From an uncultured Gammaproteobacteria bacterium (GTDB lineage Bacteria > Pseudomonadota > Gammaproteobacteria > DRJJ01), in contig CAMYJU010000006.1 in NCBI GenBank assembly GCA_947258795.1, forward strand, positions 22,294 through 86,293: a DNA stretch of 64,000 nt. Reading direction: 5' to 3'. The position numbers and the translations under genes are program-made. Position 1 is the first letter of the stretch; each line of letters opens with the position of its first letter. Shown here one piece after another: positions 45,847 through 54,938 of this stretch. The notes beneath the pieces were generated by a model. That model saw nothing but the letters and a program-made list of their open reading frames with translations, ran no database searches and was not told where the DNA came from.

Positions 45847-45878
45847 GTGCATTAATCTCAATATACAAGCATTAATGC
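45834..45878. promoter_or_regulatory. GCATTA-repeat region upstream of lysR
   Basis: The sequence TGCATTA recurs: GCATTA at 45835-45840 and 45849-45854, and as the perfect palindrome GCATTAATGC at 45869-45878. Spaced repeats of this type before a LysR gene suggest autoregulation. Confidence 0.45.
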
Positions 45879-45946
45879 ATATTATAACCTCTATTTCGTA
45901 AACCGCATCATGTACCCGATTAGCCAACCTACAGGAGTGTTACAAC

Positions 45947-46271
45947 ATGAAACTGAAGCGGATTCGGCAGGAATTGACTATCAATGTGGCGCCTGAGCGC
46001 ATGTGGGAACTGCTGTCGCAATATGGCTATGTCGCCCGATTTCACGCCGGCATGTTGGAATCACACTCAATAGCCAGCAGTAAAGACCAGGACGGACCTG
46101 GCTGTGATCGGCTCGGTCATATCTATGAAAAGTACGAATGGAAAAATTTCCCGATACACAAAATAGCTGGGCTACAAACATTATGCCGAAACCGGTGAAC
46201 GGCATGTCCCGATCAAGCAACTTAAAACCCGTTACAAAGACATGAAGCCTGTGGAGGTGCAATATGGATGA
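45947..46271 (+). pseudogene. SRPBCC-family gene with internal deletion
   Basis: The frame from 45947 gives a START-like/SRPBCC start (LTINVAPERMWELLSQYG, then VARFHAGMLESHS), continues to YEWKNFPIHK and stops. The other frame picks up GYKHYAETGERHVPIKQL and KDMKPVEVQYG and stops at 46271, overlapping the next gene. Most of the ligand-cavity strands between YEWKNF and GYKHY are missing, so the product would not fold. The next gene starts inside its end, which shows they were translationally linked. Confidence 0.72.
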
Positions 46272-46491
46272 TTATACTTTTTTGCAACGCCTGTTTGGCA
46301 AGTCCAGTCGCGCTGTGCGTCTGTTTTTATTCAATTCAACACTACTCATCATGATCGGCATCTGGTTGTCCGGGTTTGACAATGTCCATTGGTCTATTTA
46401 TTTCGTACCGGCCTTTTATACCTTTGCAGCCGTGCTTGGTATCTGCCCTGGTATGAATCTATGGCGAATCATTTTGAATGAAAGTGAATAA
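46264..46491 (+). CDS. DUF2892-like small membrane protein
   Basis: A 75-residue protein with two membrane helices (about 22-38 and 44-62) followed by ICPGMNLWR, the usual ending of DUF2892/YgaP-type membrane segments. Related domains occur with rhodanese or persulfide proteins, but none is adjacent. Its start overlaps the end of the broken SRPBCC gene, so it was part of that operon and remains intact. Confidence 0.75.
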   Translation: MDDYTFLQRLFGKSSRAVRLFLFNSTLLIMIGIWLSGFDNVHWSIYFVPAFYTFAAVLGICPGMNLWRIILNESE

Positions 46492-46499
46492 GGATAAAT

Positions 46500-46700
46500 A
46501 TGATGAACAACTACAAATCGCATAACAAACAAAAAGGTTTTTTTGATTTTGGGCTTGGCCTGGGCATACTCGCCGTTATTGGTGTAGCTACTGTACTCCT
46601 GAAACCGGACGATACAAATATAAAACAGGAAAAAGTCGCATATTGTCTGGACGAAAATAAAACCAGTAACAGGTACAATCATATTTGTACAGATACCTGA
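46500..46700 (+). CDS. Small single-helix membrane protein
   Basis: A 66-residue protein with one helix near 18-34 and a soluble tail with two Cys (YCLDEN and HICTDT). It begins eight bases after the DUF2892-like gene with an AGGA site and ends just before a strong terminator, so it is the last gene of that unit. I do not recognise it. Confidence 0.6.
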   Translation: MMNNYKSHNKQKGFFDFGLGLGILAVIGVATVLLKPDDTNIKQEKVAYCLDENKTSNRYNHICTDT

Positions 46701-46712
46701 CAAAAGCACATC

Positions 46713-46742
46713 ACTCCAGACAATGACATCTGGAGTTTTTTT
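46713..46742 (+). terminator. Rho-independent terminator
   Basis: ACTCCAGA (46713-46720) pairs with TCTGGAGT (46729-46736) followed by seven T residues. It ends the small-membrane-protein unit. Confidence 0.92.
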
Positions 46743-46757
46743 CTGAAAACTTGAACA

Positions 46758-46788
46758 AACAGGCATTCAACGCTGTTGAATGCCTGTT
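46758..46788. repeat. Perfect 14-bp inverted repeat
   Basis: AACAGGCATTCAAC (46758-46771) pairs with GTTGAATGCCTGTT (46775-46788) across three bases. It directly follows the terminator and could be a second, bidirectional terminator or a repeat element. Confidence 0.8.
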
Positions 46789-46987
46789 CATATCCACTTT
46801 TTCTGATTACTCGCATATCATTAATATATGTATTCAAAATGCACTATCCGCAATGCAGAATACAACTATTTTCCCGGATTTTGAATAATAAATCATCTCA
46901 TCCCAGAGTATTCCGTGAAGACTATATTGGCACCTAAATTGCATCGTTCTCTTAACATTAGTCTGTAATAACAATAAGGAGATTAGC

Positions 46988-47467
46988 ATGAGACGATTGT
47001 TTGCAATACTGGCCATAGTGTTTTCTACCTACACCCACGCAGAAGAACAGCTGACTATTAATACCCTCCAGCTGCAATACCACCTGGCTACACAGGCCGT
47101 CATTGCCGCTGTTTCTGAATGTACAAACCGCGGTTATAAGGTTTCTGCTGCACTGACAGGACGTGACGGCAATCTTCTTGCCTTTACCCGGCACCCGTTG
47201 GCAGGTCCGCATACAATAGCCACCAGCCAGAAAAAAGCCTATACCGCGGCTAGCCTGCAGTCGTCAACGGGGCAGCAACTGCAAAAGGAACGACCAGATC
47301 TGAATTTTGCACCCGGTATTATATTAATCCAGGGGGCACTGCCCATCAGTGTCGCCGGACGCTTTTATGGTGGTATTGCTGTAGCAGGCGCCGATACACT
47401 AACCGATGAAAACTGTGCCAAACATGGACTTGGTATTCTTACCGAGGCACTGGAGCTAGCAGACTAG
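46988..47467 (+). CDS. Secreted HbpS/GlcG-like (DUF336) protein
   Basis: A 159-residue protein with a signal peptide (about 1-18) and a GlcG/HbpS fold: VSECTNRGYKVSAALTGRDG, TSQKKAYTAASLQ, and GRFYGGIAVAG with an acidic loop after it. Family members bind heme or small acids in the periplasm. The ATG at 46988 follows AAGGAG. It stands alone; the spacer behind it holds a possible gene remnant. Confidence 0.82.
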   Translation: MRRLFAILAIVFSTYTHAEEQLTINTLQLQYHLATQAVIAAVSECTNRGYKVSAALTGRDGNLLAFTRHPLAGPHTIATSQKKAYTAASLQSSTGQQLQKERPDLNFAPGIILIQGALPISVAGRFYGGIAVAGADTLTDENCAKHGLGILTEALELAD

Positions 47468-47605
47468 TACTGAACGTAAGAAGGTGCTTACGGGAAGATC
47501 TTAATAAACCCACAGGCGTCAACAGGCCAACATCGCCCATGCCTAGCGCTTAACTGATTATGTCCTGTTTTGCCTTAAGCGGCTGACTTACCAGGTAATG
47601 CATGA

Positions 47606-47749
47606 GCCACCCTGCACCTGAATATAAACGCGGATGCGTATACACACACTGGTGGACTGGTTAGCACAGGATTTGAAACAAATCCTGAAAAGGCCGCCTG
47701 GTCCCGGGGCCAGTCTAACGAATTAGGCAATACAAACCTGGGGAGATAA
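47606..47749 (+). other. Possible coding remnant between GlcG-like gene and selO
   Basis: The 300-base spacer 47468-47768 contains a 47-codon open plus-strand frame without a start codon. Its end (YTHTGGLVSTGFETNPEKAA, then QSNELGNTNLGR) reads like real protein. It may be the tail of a lost gene. The identification is weak. Confidence 0.25.
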
Positions 47750-47768
47750 TATCCGACCCGGCATTTTT

Positions 47769-49256
47769 TCAGGTGCCACAAAACGTATATTGCACGACTT
47801 CCTCGGGTTCGGGCGGCAATTGATAACGTTCTTTGCCGGCCTGTTCCGTAAACGGGTTTTGCAACACTTCATGCAATTCATGAAAAACTGAAAAATCACC
47901 ATGATCTTCGGCAGCGCGGATAGCAGCCTCAATCTGGTGGTTGCGCGGGATATACACCGGGTTCACCGCACGCATGCTCGCCTGCCTTTGTTCATCACTG
48001 TGTGTTTCCAGGCTTAAACGCTCACGCCATTGCACTACCCAGTCATCAAACTCGTCTGGTCGGTCAAATAAAAGACGACAATCCCGGTCAGTCTCAGACG
48101 CTTGCGCATCCAGTTTAGACAAGTGATAAAACGTCAGGGTGAAATCCGCACGATTGGCTGCCATCACATTGAGCAGATCCTTGATCAACGCTTGATCGTC
48201 AGCATCCTTGTTCGCTACGGCCGTTATACCAAACTTGGTTCGCATCCCATCAAGCCAGGCGCGCTCGTATTCATCTGCGTAGCCTTGTAAAAGCGACTTG
48301 GCCAGCTCAATCGGGTCGTCTTCATTGTCGGCCAGCAACGGTAATATCGCTTCAGCTAGACGCGACAGGTTCCATATACCGATACCGGGCTGATTGTTAT
48401 AGGCATATCGACCCTGTTGGTCGATAGAACTGAACACCTGGTCATGGGCGTAGGCATCCATGAACGCGCACGGCCCATAATCGATGGTCTCACCAGCAAT
48501 GGACATGTTATCGGTATTCATCACGCCATGGATAAAGCCCAACTGCATCCACTTCGCGATAAGCCGGGCCTGGCGTTCAAGCACGCCCTGAAAAAACGCC
48601 ACATACGGGGTTTCTGCCTGCGCGGCATCAGGGTAGCTGCGTTCGATCATGTAGTCTGCCAGTTGCCTGACCGCATCGACATCCCTTCGTGATGAGAAAT
48701 ACTGAAACGTCCCGACACGCACAAAACTTTCGGCAACGCGTGTAATCACCCCGCCCGGCAATAGCTGTTCCCTGACCACCTGCTCACCGGTTGTCACCGC
48801 GGCCAACGCACGCGTGGTTGGTACGTTCAGATTGACCATTGCTTCGCTGACCAGGTACTCACGCAACACGGGGCCCAGGGCCGCACGGCCATCACCATTA
48901 CGGGAAAAAGCCGTGCGTCCGGAACCTTTCAGGTGCACATCAAAGCTAGTCCCATTCGCAGCGCGAAGCTCACCGAGTAATAGCGCACGGCCATCGCCAA
49001 GCTGGGGACTGAAATGAGCAAACTGATGTCCCGCATAGGCCATCGCCAGAGGCTCGGCACCGTCCGGTATCACGTTACCTGAGAACACCGCGGCAAGGTC
49101 AATTTCACTGAGGTCAGTAGCTGAAATTCCCAGCACCTGCGCAAGCTCATCATTAAACCTGATCAACGAGGGGCTGGCCACCGGTGCTGGTTTTATCAGC
49201 TCGTAAAACCGGTCACCCAGGTTCACATAACGGTTTTCAAAAGGAATCTGTAGCAC
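47769..49256 (-). CDS. selO: Protein adenylyltransferase SelO
   Basis: A pseudokinase-fold AMP transferase of about 495 residues that AMPylates Ser/Thr/Tyr on proteins, linked to oxidative stress in other bacteria. Typical segments are present: FAHFSPQLGDGRALLLGEL, KGSGRTAFSRNGDGRAALGP, and the catalytic region HGVMNTDNMSIAG with IDYGPCAFMD. The C-terminus ends in CGT, the position of the Cys (or Sec in some homologs). The frame remains open upstream to 49550, but the first ~98 codons are unlike SelO and overlap the end of lhr, so I chose a GTG at 49256 close to LQIPFENRY. A start slightly upstream cannot be excluded. Confidence 0.87.
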   Translation of the reverse strand: MLQIPFENRYVNLGDRFYELIKPAPVASPSLIRFNDELAQVLGISATDLSEIDLAAVFSGNVIPDGAEPLAMAYAGHQFAHFSPQLGDGRALLLGELRAANGTSFDVHLKGSGRTAFSRNGDGRAALGPVLREYLVSEAMVNLNVPTTRALAAVTTGEQVVREQLLPGGVITRVAESFVRVGTFQYFSSRRDVDAVRQLADYMIERSYPDAAQAETPYVAFFQGVLERQARLIAKWMQLGFIHGVMNTDNMSIAGETIDYGPCAFMDAYAHDQVFSSIDQQGRYAYNNQPGIGIWNLSRLAEAILPLLADNEDDPIELAKSLLQGYADEYERAWLDGMRTKFGITAVANKDADDQALIKDLLNVMAANRADFTLTFYHLSKLDAQASETDRDCRLLFDRPDEFDDWVVQWRERLSLETHSDEQRQASMRAVNPVYIPRNHQIEAAIRAAEDHGDFSVFHELHEVLQNPFTEQAGKERYQLPPEPEEVVQYTFCGT

Positions 49257-49365
49257 GCTTTTCTCTATACAATCTGGAAACAGGGATATTTTACCGTAGT
49301 CTTTGCATAACAAAGACTGGGAATCTCTAAGGGTATAGACAATAAAAGATCGGTTATATTCGCCA

Positions 49366-52300
49366 CTAAAATGAACGTGGCGGTGACGGATGGAACTGCG
49401 CCGGTTTGGCTTGCCTGACCAGCGTGGTCTTGATCTCCCATTGCATCTCCGGCGGAATCGATTCCAGAAAGTTGATTTCACCGGCGATACTGGTCGCGAT
49501 CGGTACACCATCGCGATACAGGATACGGTTTTTCGGCTGGCGGGTAACACGATCCCCGGCGGTAACGGAACCGGTCAGGTTGAGCGGATCGGTAGCAGCG
49601 ATCGCAACCAGTTTACCGTCCTTCGCCTGGTTGCGGATCTTGCGCAGGGACTGCATAGCCTGCGGTAACGCGAATTGTTCACCGGCAAAACCCTGTACGA
49701 AGCGACCACCTCGTAGTTCACCACGTGCCTCCATACGCCTGTAAACATAAAGCAGGTCACGCCAGGGTGGCAGACCGGTTTCGTTTTCGAGCAGTTTACG
49801 GAACACCACACCGTAACGGTTCAGTAAAACCCGCGCAATATGCTCAACCGCATCTAAATGATGCTGTAGATCCGGTGACGGTCTGGCCGGTCGTAACAAT
49901 GACCAACGTCCGGCCTGGGCCAGCGGTTTGTAACCCGGTCGACGCTTGGCCCGACGACGCAGGATCGGTTGCGGCGTAATAAGGGTGCGCAGGCCACTGA
50001 AACTGTCCGAGGTAATCAGGCCCCAGGCCACCAGTTCACCCAGCGCGGTTTCCAATTGTACCGGTAACAGGCGGGTGTCATCCTGAAGGTCCTGGAAAAA
50101 ACTGGCACCCCACTGACGCAGACTGTCGAGCACTTTGCCCGCATTGCTCGATAAGTTGATATCTGTGGTATTCAGCAGCGCATTGTCACTGCGCCAGTCA
50201 GCCAGGTGCTCTCGGCGAATAAAACTGATCGGTGTGCTCTTCACGGCCGGGTTCTTCTGTTTGGCTCCTTTATTCACCGGTGGTGCTTGCAAACGCAGCC
50301 AGACCAGCTTGCCGGACTGGCACAGGCCATCCAGTTGCGATGCGCTGAAGTCGCGAATACGCATTGGCAGGATATCCTGCTCCCAACTGGCGGCTGCCAG
50401 AGGTATCCCTTCCAGTTGTTGCAGGCTGCGTTCCAGCGCGGCCTCCCCTTCACTCGGATCATCGAAGCCGTGCCAGTGGAATAGATAGCGCATGAAGTCC
50501 GCCGGACTGACCGGATCGATCTCATTACGCAATTGCTTGATAGTGTACCGATTGATACGTGCCAGTAAACCACGTTCACACCATTCGGTTTCGTCCGATT
50601 GGGTGAATTGCCCCTGGATTACAAAGCCTTCCTGTTGCAGCGCCAGCAGGCTGATCTCCACTTCATTCAACGGTAAGGACAACGGTTTATTCAATAGCGA
50701 TAGTGTGATCGGACCAAGACCTTCCAGGCGACTGCGTAACAGTTCGGTCAGTGCCAGAGTTTGATCTTCGGGGATCGGCTCAGTTGGTTCTATCACTGGA
50801 TTCATGGGTACATCCGCAAATAGTGCCCGCACATGATGCAGGCGTTCCGCTGCGGTCCATAGCTTTGTCTGATCAAGTGTTACTACCGTCGCACGTTGCT
50901 GTTCTTGCAGACCTTGCATCAGGGTCTGCCAGTTCTCATTCCGGCCTTCCACCTCGGTAACAAAACCCAGTACCATCAGTGCATCATGTAACTCATCAGC
51001 ATTACCGGCCTCAGGCCAGGCCTCCTGTTTGACCCGGATAATAGCATCACTGTCGAGTTTACCGATTCCGGCAGCATCGACCGGGTCAAGATGACGTTGC
51101 TGGTTAATCGCCAGCGTGCGACGCTCTTCGGCGGCACCGTCATCGAGAAACGCGTACGGCCGCGCGTTGATGATTTCCAGTGCCATCGGTGACGGGGTGG
51201 CCAGATCGCGCGTGGTAATGGTGATGCGTTGTTCCTCGATAGCTTTTAACAGCCGGATCAGTCCATCGATATCCATCAGTTCATGCAGGCAATCGACCAG
51301 GGTCTGGTCGACCAGCGGATGCTCAGGAACTTCCCGGTCCCCTGCGATATTTTCAAAGCAGGCGAGTTGATCCGGAAAGATCACCGCGATCAGGTCTTCG
51401 GCATTGTTGCGCTGGAACGGGGCCGGAACCTTCTTGCCCCCACGGTTGCGTGGCACCGCCAATGCGGTATTGGTTACCCAGCGCCAGCGCACCGGGAACA
51501 TCGGCGCGGCCAGCAGGGCCTGGACCAGGATGTCGGTAACACTGGTGGATTTCAGATAGTGTGCCGGTTCGTCCAGCGGAAAACTGTGGGTCGGCCCGAG
51601 CGACAGAATCAGGTTGTCTTCCATTGCCGCGGCCTGTAATTCAAAATTAAAGCGGCGGCAAAAACGTTTGCGCAAGGCCAGTCCCCATGCGCGATTAATG
51701 CGCGAGCCATACGGCGAATGGATGACAAAATGCATATCGCCGGTCTCATCGAAGAAGCGTTCGAATACCAGGTGTTGCTGGGTCGGTATCACGCCCAAGG
51801 CTGCCTTTACCGCGGCCAGGTAGTTCACCAGTTGCTCAGCCGCGCTTGGTGGCAAGGCCAGTGTGTCCATCACATAGTGGATCGTCGTCTCCTGGCCCTG
51901 CTCCAGTTTTACGTCCAGGTCGTTGCGCAAACGCGATACCGCAAAAGACAACTCGTCCGTGCGCCCGGGTGCCTCACCAAACCAGAACGGGATATTCGGT
52001 GGCTGGCCATTTGCATCCTCGACAAACACCCTGCCCTGTTCGATTTTTAACATGCGATATGACTGATTGCCTAGCTGAAAGATATCGCCGGGCAGGCTCT
52101 CAAACGCGAAATCTTCATTCAGGGTGCCGACGAACACGCCCTGTGGTTGCATGATCACATCGTAATCAAACTGATCGGGTATCGCACCGCCGTTGAGCAG
52201 TGCTGTCAGGCGGGCGCCCTTGCGTGGCCGCAACTGGCCATGCACTGCGTCACGATGCAAATAGGCGCTGCGCCGGCCACGTCGAGTATGAAAACCATCA

Positions 52301-53670
52301 CTGAGCATTTTCACTGTCGCCGCAAACTGCTCATGACTTAGCTGCCGATACGGCCAGGCGCGGACAAAGCACTGGTACAGCTCCTGCTCTTGCCACTCAC
52401 GACTGGCCACCTCGGCAACAATCTGTTGTGCGAGCACATCCAGCGGATGGTCAGGTATATGTATCAGATCCAGCTCATCACGGCGGATCGCGTCGAGCAG
52501 TGCCGTGCATTCGACCAGGTCATCGCGTGATAACGGAAACAGCCGCCCCTTAGGTGTGGCATGAACGGCATGACCCGAGCGTCCGACCCGCTGCAGGAAC
52601 GTCGCAATCGCGCCGGGTGATCCGATCTGGCAGACCAGGTCCACATCACCGATATCGATACCCAGTTCCAGCGACGCGGTGGCCACCAGCGCACGTAACT
52701 CACCTTGCTTTAAACGTTGTTCCGCATCGAGCCGGTGTTCCTTGGCCAGGCTGCCGTGATGGGCGGTCACTGCATCCTCACCCAGACGTTCGGCCAGTGC
52801 CGCAGCAGCCCGTTCGGCGAGGCGGCGTGTGTTCACGAAGATCAGCGTGGTGCGGTGATCCTCGGCCAGTTGCGTCAAACGATCGTAGATCTCGGCCCAG
52901 ACTTCGTTGGCCATCACCGCTTCCAGCGGGGAGCCGGTGACTTCGAGCTGGATTTCCCGTTCACGCACGTGGCCGGTATCAATAATATGACAGGGGCTGT
53001 TGCTATCATCATGCTTATGCCCGGTCAAAAACGCGGCCATGCCAGTTACCGGCTTTTGTGTTGCAGACAGGCCGATACGCACCGGTGGCTGGTCACACAA
53101 TGCCTCTAGGCGTTGCAACGACAGGCTCAGGTGGGCGCCACGCTTGTTCCCGGCCAGCGCGTGGATCTCGTCGACGATCACCGAGCGCACCGTGCGCAGC
53201 ATGTCGCGCCCGGATGCCGAGGTCAGCAGGATATAGAGAGACTCCGGTGTGGTGACCAGGATATGCGGCGGGTTGCGCTTCATCGCCTCCCGTTCAGCAG
53301 GTAAGGTATCGCCACTGCGCACCCGGGCCGTGATGGGCACATCATCCAGGCCCATTTCCAGCAACTGGTCTCGAATGCCATTCAGCGGCAGCTCGAGGTT
53401 TTTGTGTATATCGTTGGACAGGGCCTTCAGCGGCGACACATACAACACCCGGGTTTCATCCGGCAGCGGCTCAGTCAGGCCTTCGACCAGTAATTGATCG
53501 ATCGCAGCCAGAAACGCGGCCAGGGTTTTGCCCGATCCGGTCGGTGCCGCAATCAGGCTCGACTTCCCCGCCCGGATCAGCGGCCAGGCCTGGGCCTGTA
53601 CCTCCGTCGGCTGGTCAAAATGGGACGTGAACCAGTTGGTCACGGCAGAATGGAATCGGGTTAGTGGCAT
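49366..53670 (-). CDS. lhr: Lhr family large helicase
   Basis: A 1434-residue superfamily 2 DNA helicase. The Lhr core occupies the first ~860 residues: Walker A AAPTGSGKT, DEIH in VIVDEIHALAG, the SAT-type motif in GLSATQKPV, and motif VI in QRVGRSGH. The rest is the long Lhr C-terminal extension. Lhr enzymes unwind RNA-DNA hybrids and act in repair. I chose the ATG at 53670 (MPLTRFHSAV); the frame stays open to 53796 but that extension reads through a palindromic repeat. selO follows downstream, about 110 bases away. Confidence 0.92.
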   Translation of the reverse strand: MPLTRFHSAVTNWFTSHFDQPTEVQAQAWPLIRAGKSSLIAAPTGSGKTLAAFLAAIDQLLVEGLTEPLPDETRVLYVSPLKALSNDIHKNLELPLNGIRDQLLEMGLDDVPITARVRSGDTLPAEREAMKRNPPHILVTTPESLYILLTSASGRDMLRTVRSVIVDEIHALAGNKRGAHLSLSLQRLEALCDQPPVRIGLSATQKPVTGMAAFLTGHKHDDSNSPCHIIDTGHVREREIQLEVTGSPLEAVMANEVWAEIYDRLTQLAEDHRTTLIFVNTRRLAERAAAALAERLGEDAVTAHHGSLAKEHRLDAEQRLKQGELRALVATASLELGIDIGDVDLVCQIGSPGAIATFLQRVGRSGHAVHATPKGRLFPLSRDDLVECTALLDAIRRDELDLIHIPDHPLDVLAQQIVAEVASREWQEQELYQCFVRAWPYRQLSHEQFAATVKMLSDGFHTRRGRRSAYLHRDAVHGQLRPRKGARLTALLNGGAIPDQFDYDVIMQPQGVFVGTLNEDFAFESLPGDIFQLGNQSYRMLKIEQGRVFVEDANGQPPNIPFWFGEAPGRTDELSFAVSRLRNDLDVKLEQGQETTIHYVMDTLALPPSAAEQLVNYLAAVKAALGVIPTQQHLVFERFFDETGDMHFVIHSPYGSRINRAWGLALRKRFCRRFNFELQAAAMEDNLILSLGPTHSFPLDEPAHYLKSTSVTDILVQALLAAPMFPVRWRWVTNTALAVPRNRGGKKVPAPFQRNNAEDLIAVIFPDQLACFENIAGDREVPEHPLVDQTLVDCLHELMDIDGLIRLLKAIEEQRITITTRDLATPSPMALEIINARPYAFLDDGAAEERRTLAINQQRHLDPVDAAGIGKLDSDAIIRVKQEAWPEAGNADELHDALMVLGFVTEVEGRNENWQTLMQGLQEQQRATVVTLDQTKLWTAAERLHHVRALFADVPMNPVIEPTEPIPEDQTLALTELLRSRLEGLGPITLSLLNKPLSLPLNEVEISLLALQQEGFVIQGQFTQSDETEWCERGLLARINRYTIKQLRNEIDPVSPADFMRYLFHWHGFDDPSEGEAALERSLQQLEGIPLAAASWEQDILPMRIRDFSASQLDGLCQSGKLVWLRLQAPPVNKGAKQKNPAVKSTPISFIRREHLADWRSDNALLNTTDINLSSNAGKVLDSLRQWGASFFQDLQDDTRLLPVQLETALGELVAWGLITSDSFSGLRTLITPQPILRRRAKRRPGYKPLAQAGRWSLLRPARPSPDLQHHLDAVEHIARVLLNRYGVVFRKLLENETGLPPWRDLLYVYRRMEARGELRGGRFVQGFAGEQFALPQAMQSLRKIRNQAKDGKLVAIAATDPLNLTGSVTAGDRVTRQPKNRILYRDGVPIATSIAGEINFLESIPPEMQWEIKTTLVRQAKPAQFHPSPPRSF

Positions 53671-53790
53671 AAGAAGATCATAGATATTAAGGCAGAATGA
53701 AGCAATGGTCTGAGGGATTATATAGAGTCTGAATCTGGGTCTCTCCACACATCTTCTTACGTTATCATTGCTGCAACTTTTAAAAAGTGC

Positions 53791-53850
53791 CGTCATTGCG
53801 ATGTGTTATTGAAAAACCAAAAATTTTTCAATAACACCGTGGCAATCCAG
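53791..53850. repeat. Palindromic repeat element with 14-bp perfect stem
   Basis: GTGTTATTGAAAAA (53803-53816) pairs perfectly with TTTTTCAATAACAC (53824-53837), flanked by an outer ATTGC/GCAAT pair (53795-53799 and 53842-53846). The ends CGTCATTGCGA and GTGGCAATCC resemble the ends of palindromic repeats dispersed in many bacterial genomes. It lies just upstream of lhr. Confidence 0.75.
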
Positions 53851-53936
53851 CCTTTTCTCGTAAAAGAACGTAGCCAGATTGCAATTGTTCTTAAATACAA
53901 GAAAAATCTACCCAATCATCGTCTCAATCTTATTCT

Positions 53937-54209
53937 CTATTGAGTTGATTCTCCACGCATTGCACGCCACGTAAATATTATCCCTATTATCATTCCCAAG
54001 ACAATCGGCGTAAAAACAAGATACCCAGGCTGGATATTTGCGAGACATGCATTGCTACCAGGCTGATATCGCGTTATCGGCCAGCAGTCATACATAAAAT
54101 ATACAATAACACCGGCAACCAAAATAGATACAAGACAGGCTACAAAAGAATAAGCCAGCCATGTAAAGACGGCTTTCTCCGAAATAACCTGACGGTAGGA
54201 GATAGACAT
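53937..54209 (-). CDS. Small two-helix membrane protein of the LysM operon
   Basis: A 90-residue protein with helices near 14-40 and 63-82, joined by a periplasmic loop with two Cys (YDCWPITRY and NACLANI) that may pair. It is the third gene of an AT-rich minus-strand operon, 19 bases after the LolA-like gene. I do not recognise the family. In a toxin-type operon it would be a natural immunity or anchor candidate, but this is speculation. Confidence 0.65.
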   Translation of the reverse strand: MSISYRQVISEKAVFTWLAYSFVACLVSILVAGVIVYFMYDCWPITRYQPGSNACLANIQPGYLVFTPIVLGMIIGIIFTWRAMRGESTQ

Positions 54210-54228
54210 TGCTTACATTACAAGCAGA

Positions 54229-54936
54229 TTATCTGTCAGATTGATTAATACTATTCACCTGAAATATTGCATCCAGTTTCATTTTTAATCTGGATGGCCC
54301 CATTGAATAACCATTTACCATGTTGCTCTTGGAATCAACCTCAATGTTGATAAATCCGAATAATCCAATAAATTGATCAATAGAACCGGAACTGCTCTTC
54401 CTTTTTTTGATCACATATTGTTTAAACAAATTCTTATCAATTGGACCAGACAGTAGAATATGCTCTTTAGAGCAGGATGCAGTTAGATCATAGAATGAGA
54501 GTAAATTAACCAGTGTCCCGGAGTAATCCTCCCCGCTTAACAAACCCGTTCCATATATATTGAATGAAGTATCGAATGGCCTACCAGGCTTTGTTACCTT
54601 GTTTAACTTTATCTTGTATATTTGTCGTTTATCATCACTTCTTATATCAACCCACTGATAATTTCCATCAAACACTGTTATGGTTCTAGCTTCACCACGC
54701 GGGGTGTACAGTATCTGTTTCAAGTACATTTTATCTGGCATCACCCCTGAAACAAGCGAGGATGACTTCATATGCTCATAGGTTGAAGTGATTTTTACAT
54801 CATAACTTTTTATTTCATCAATTTTTTGGAGTATTTTAGTTATAACCTGTTTCGTTTCGCATGTTTCTGGCATGGCATTGACAGGAGAACCAATCAACAG
54901 CGATATAATTGCTATAAACCACCTACGGTTTAACAT
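54229..54936 (-). CDS. Secreted LolA-like beta-rich protein
   Basis: A 235-residue exported protein (signal peptide about 1-21, VNAMPETCE). The body has long alternating strands of the type KSYDVKITSTYEHM, KMYLKQILYTPRGEARTITVFDG and YQWVDIRSDDKRQIYKIKLN, which resemble the LolA/DUF1571 lipid-carrier fold. Two Cys lie in the mature part. It begins two bases after the LysM gene and is part of the same AT-rich operon. A lipid- or hydrophobe-binding role is inferred from the fold impression only. Confidence 0.65.
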   Translation of the reverse strand: MLNRRWFIAIISLLIGSPVNAMPETCETKQVITKILQKIDEIKSYDVKITSTYEHMKSSSLVSGVMPDKMYLKQILYTPRGEARTITVFDGNYQWVDIRSDDKRQIYKIKLNKVTKPGRPFDTSFNIYGTGLLSGEDYSGTLVNLLSFYDLTASCSKEHILLSGPIDKNLFKQYVIKKRKSSSGSIDQFIGLFGFINIEVDSKSNMVNGYSMGPSRLKMKLDAIFQVNSINQSDR

Positions 54937-54938
54937 AT

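Noticed and set aside
49257..49550. N-terminal extension of the selO frame
   Set aside because: The extra residues are unlike SelO, and they overlap the end of lhr. The family start is near LQIPFENRY, so a GTG at 49256 was preferred.
53671..53796. N-terminal extension of the lhr frame
   Set aside because: The usual Lhr start is MPLTRFHSAV-like at 53670, and the extension runs toward the palindromic repeat.
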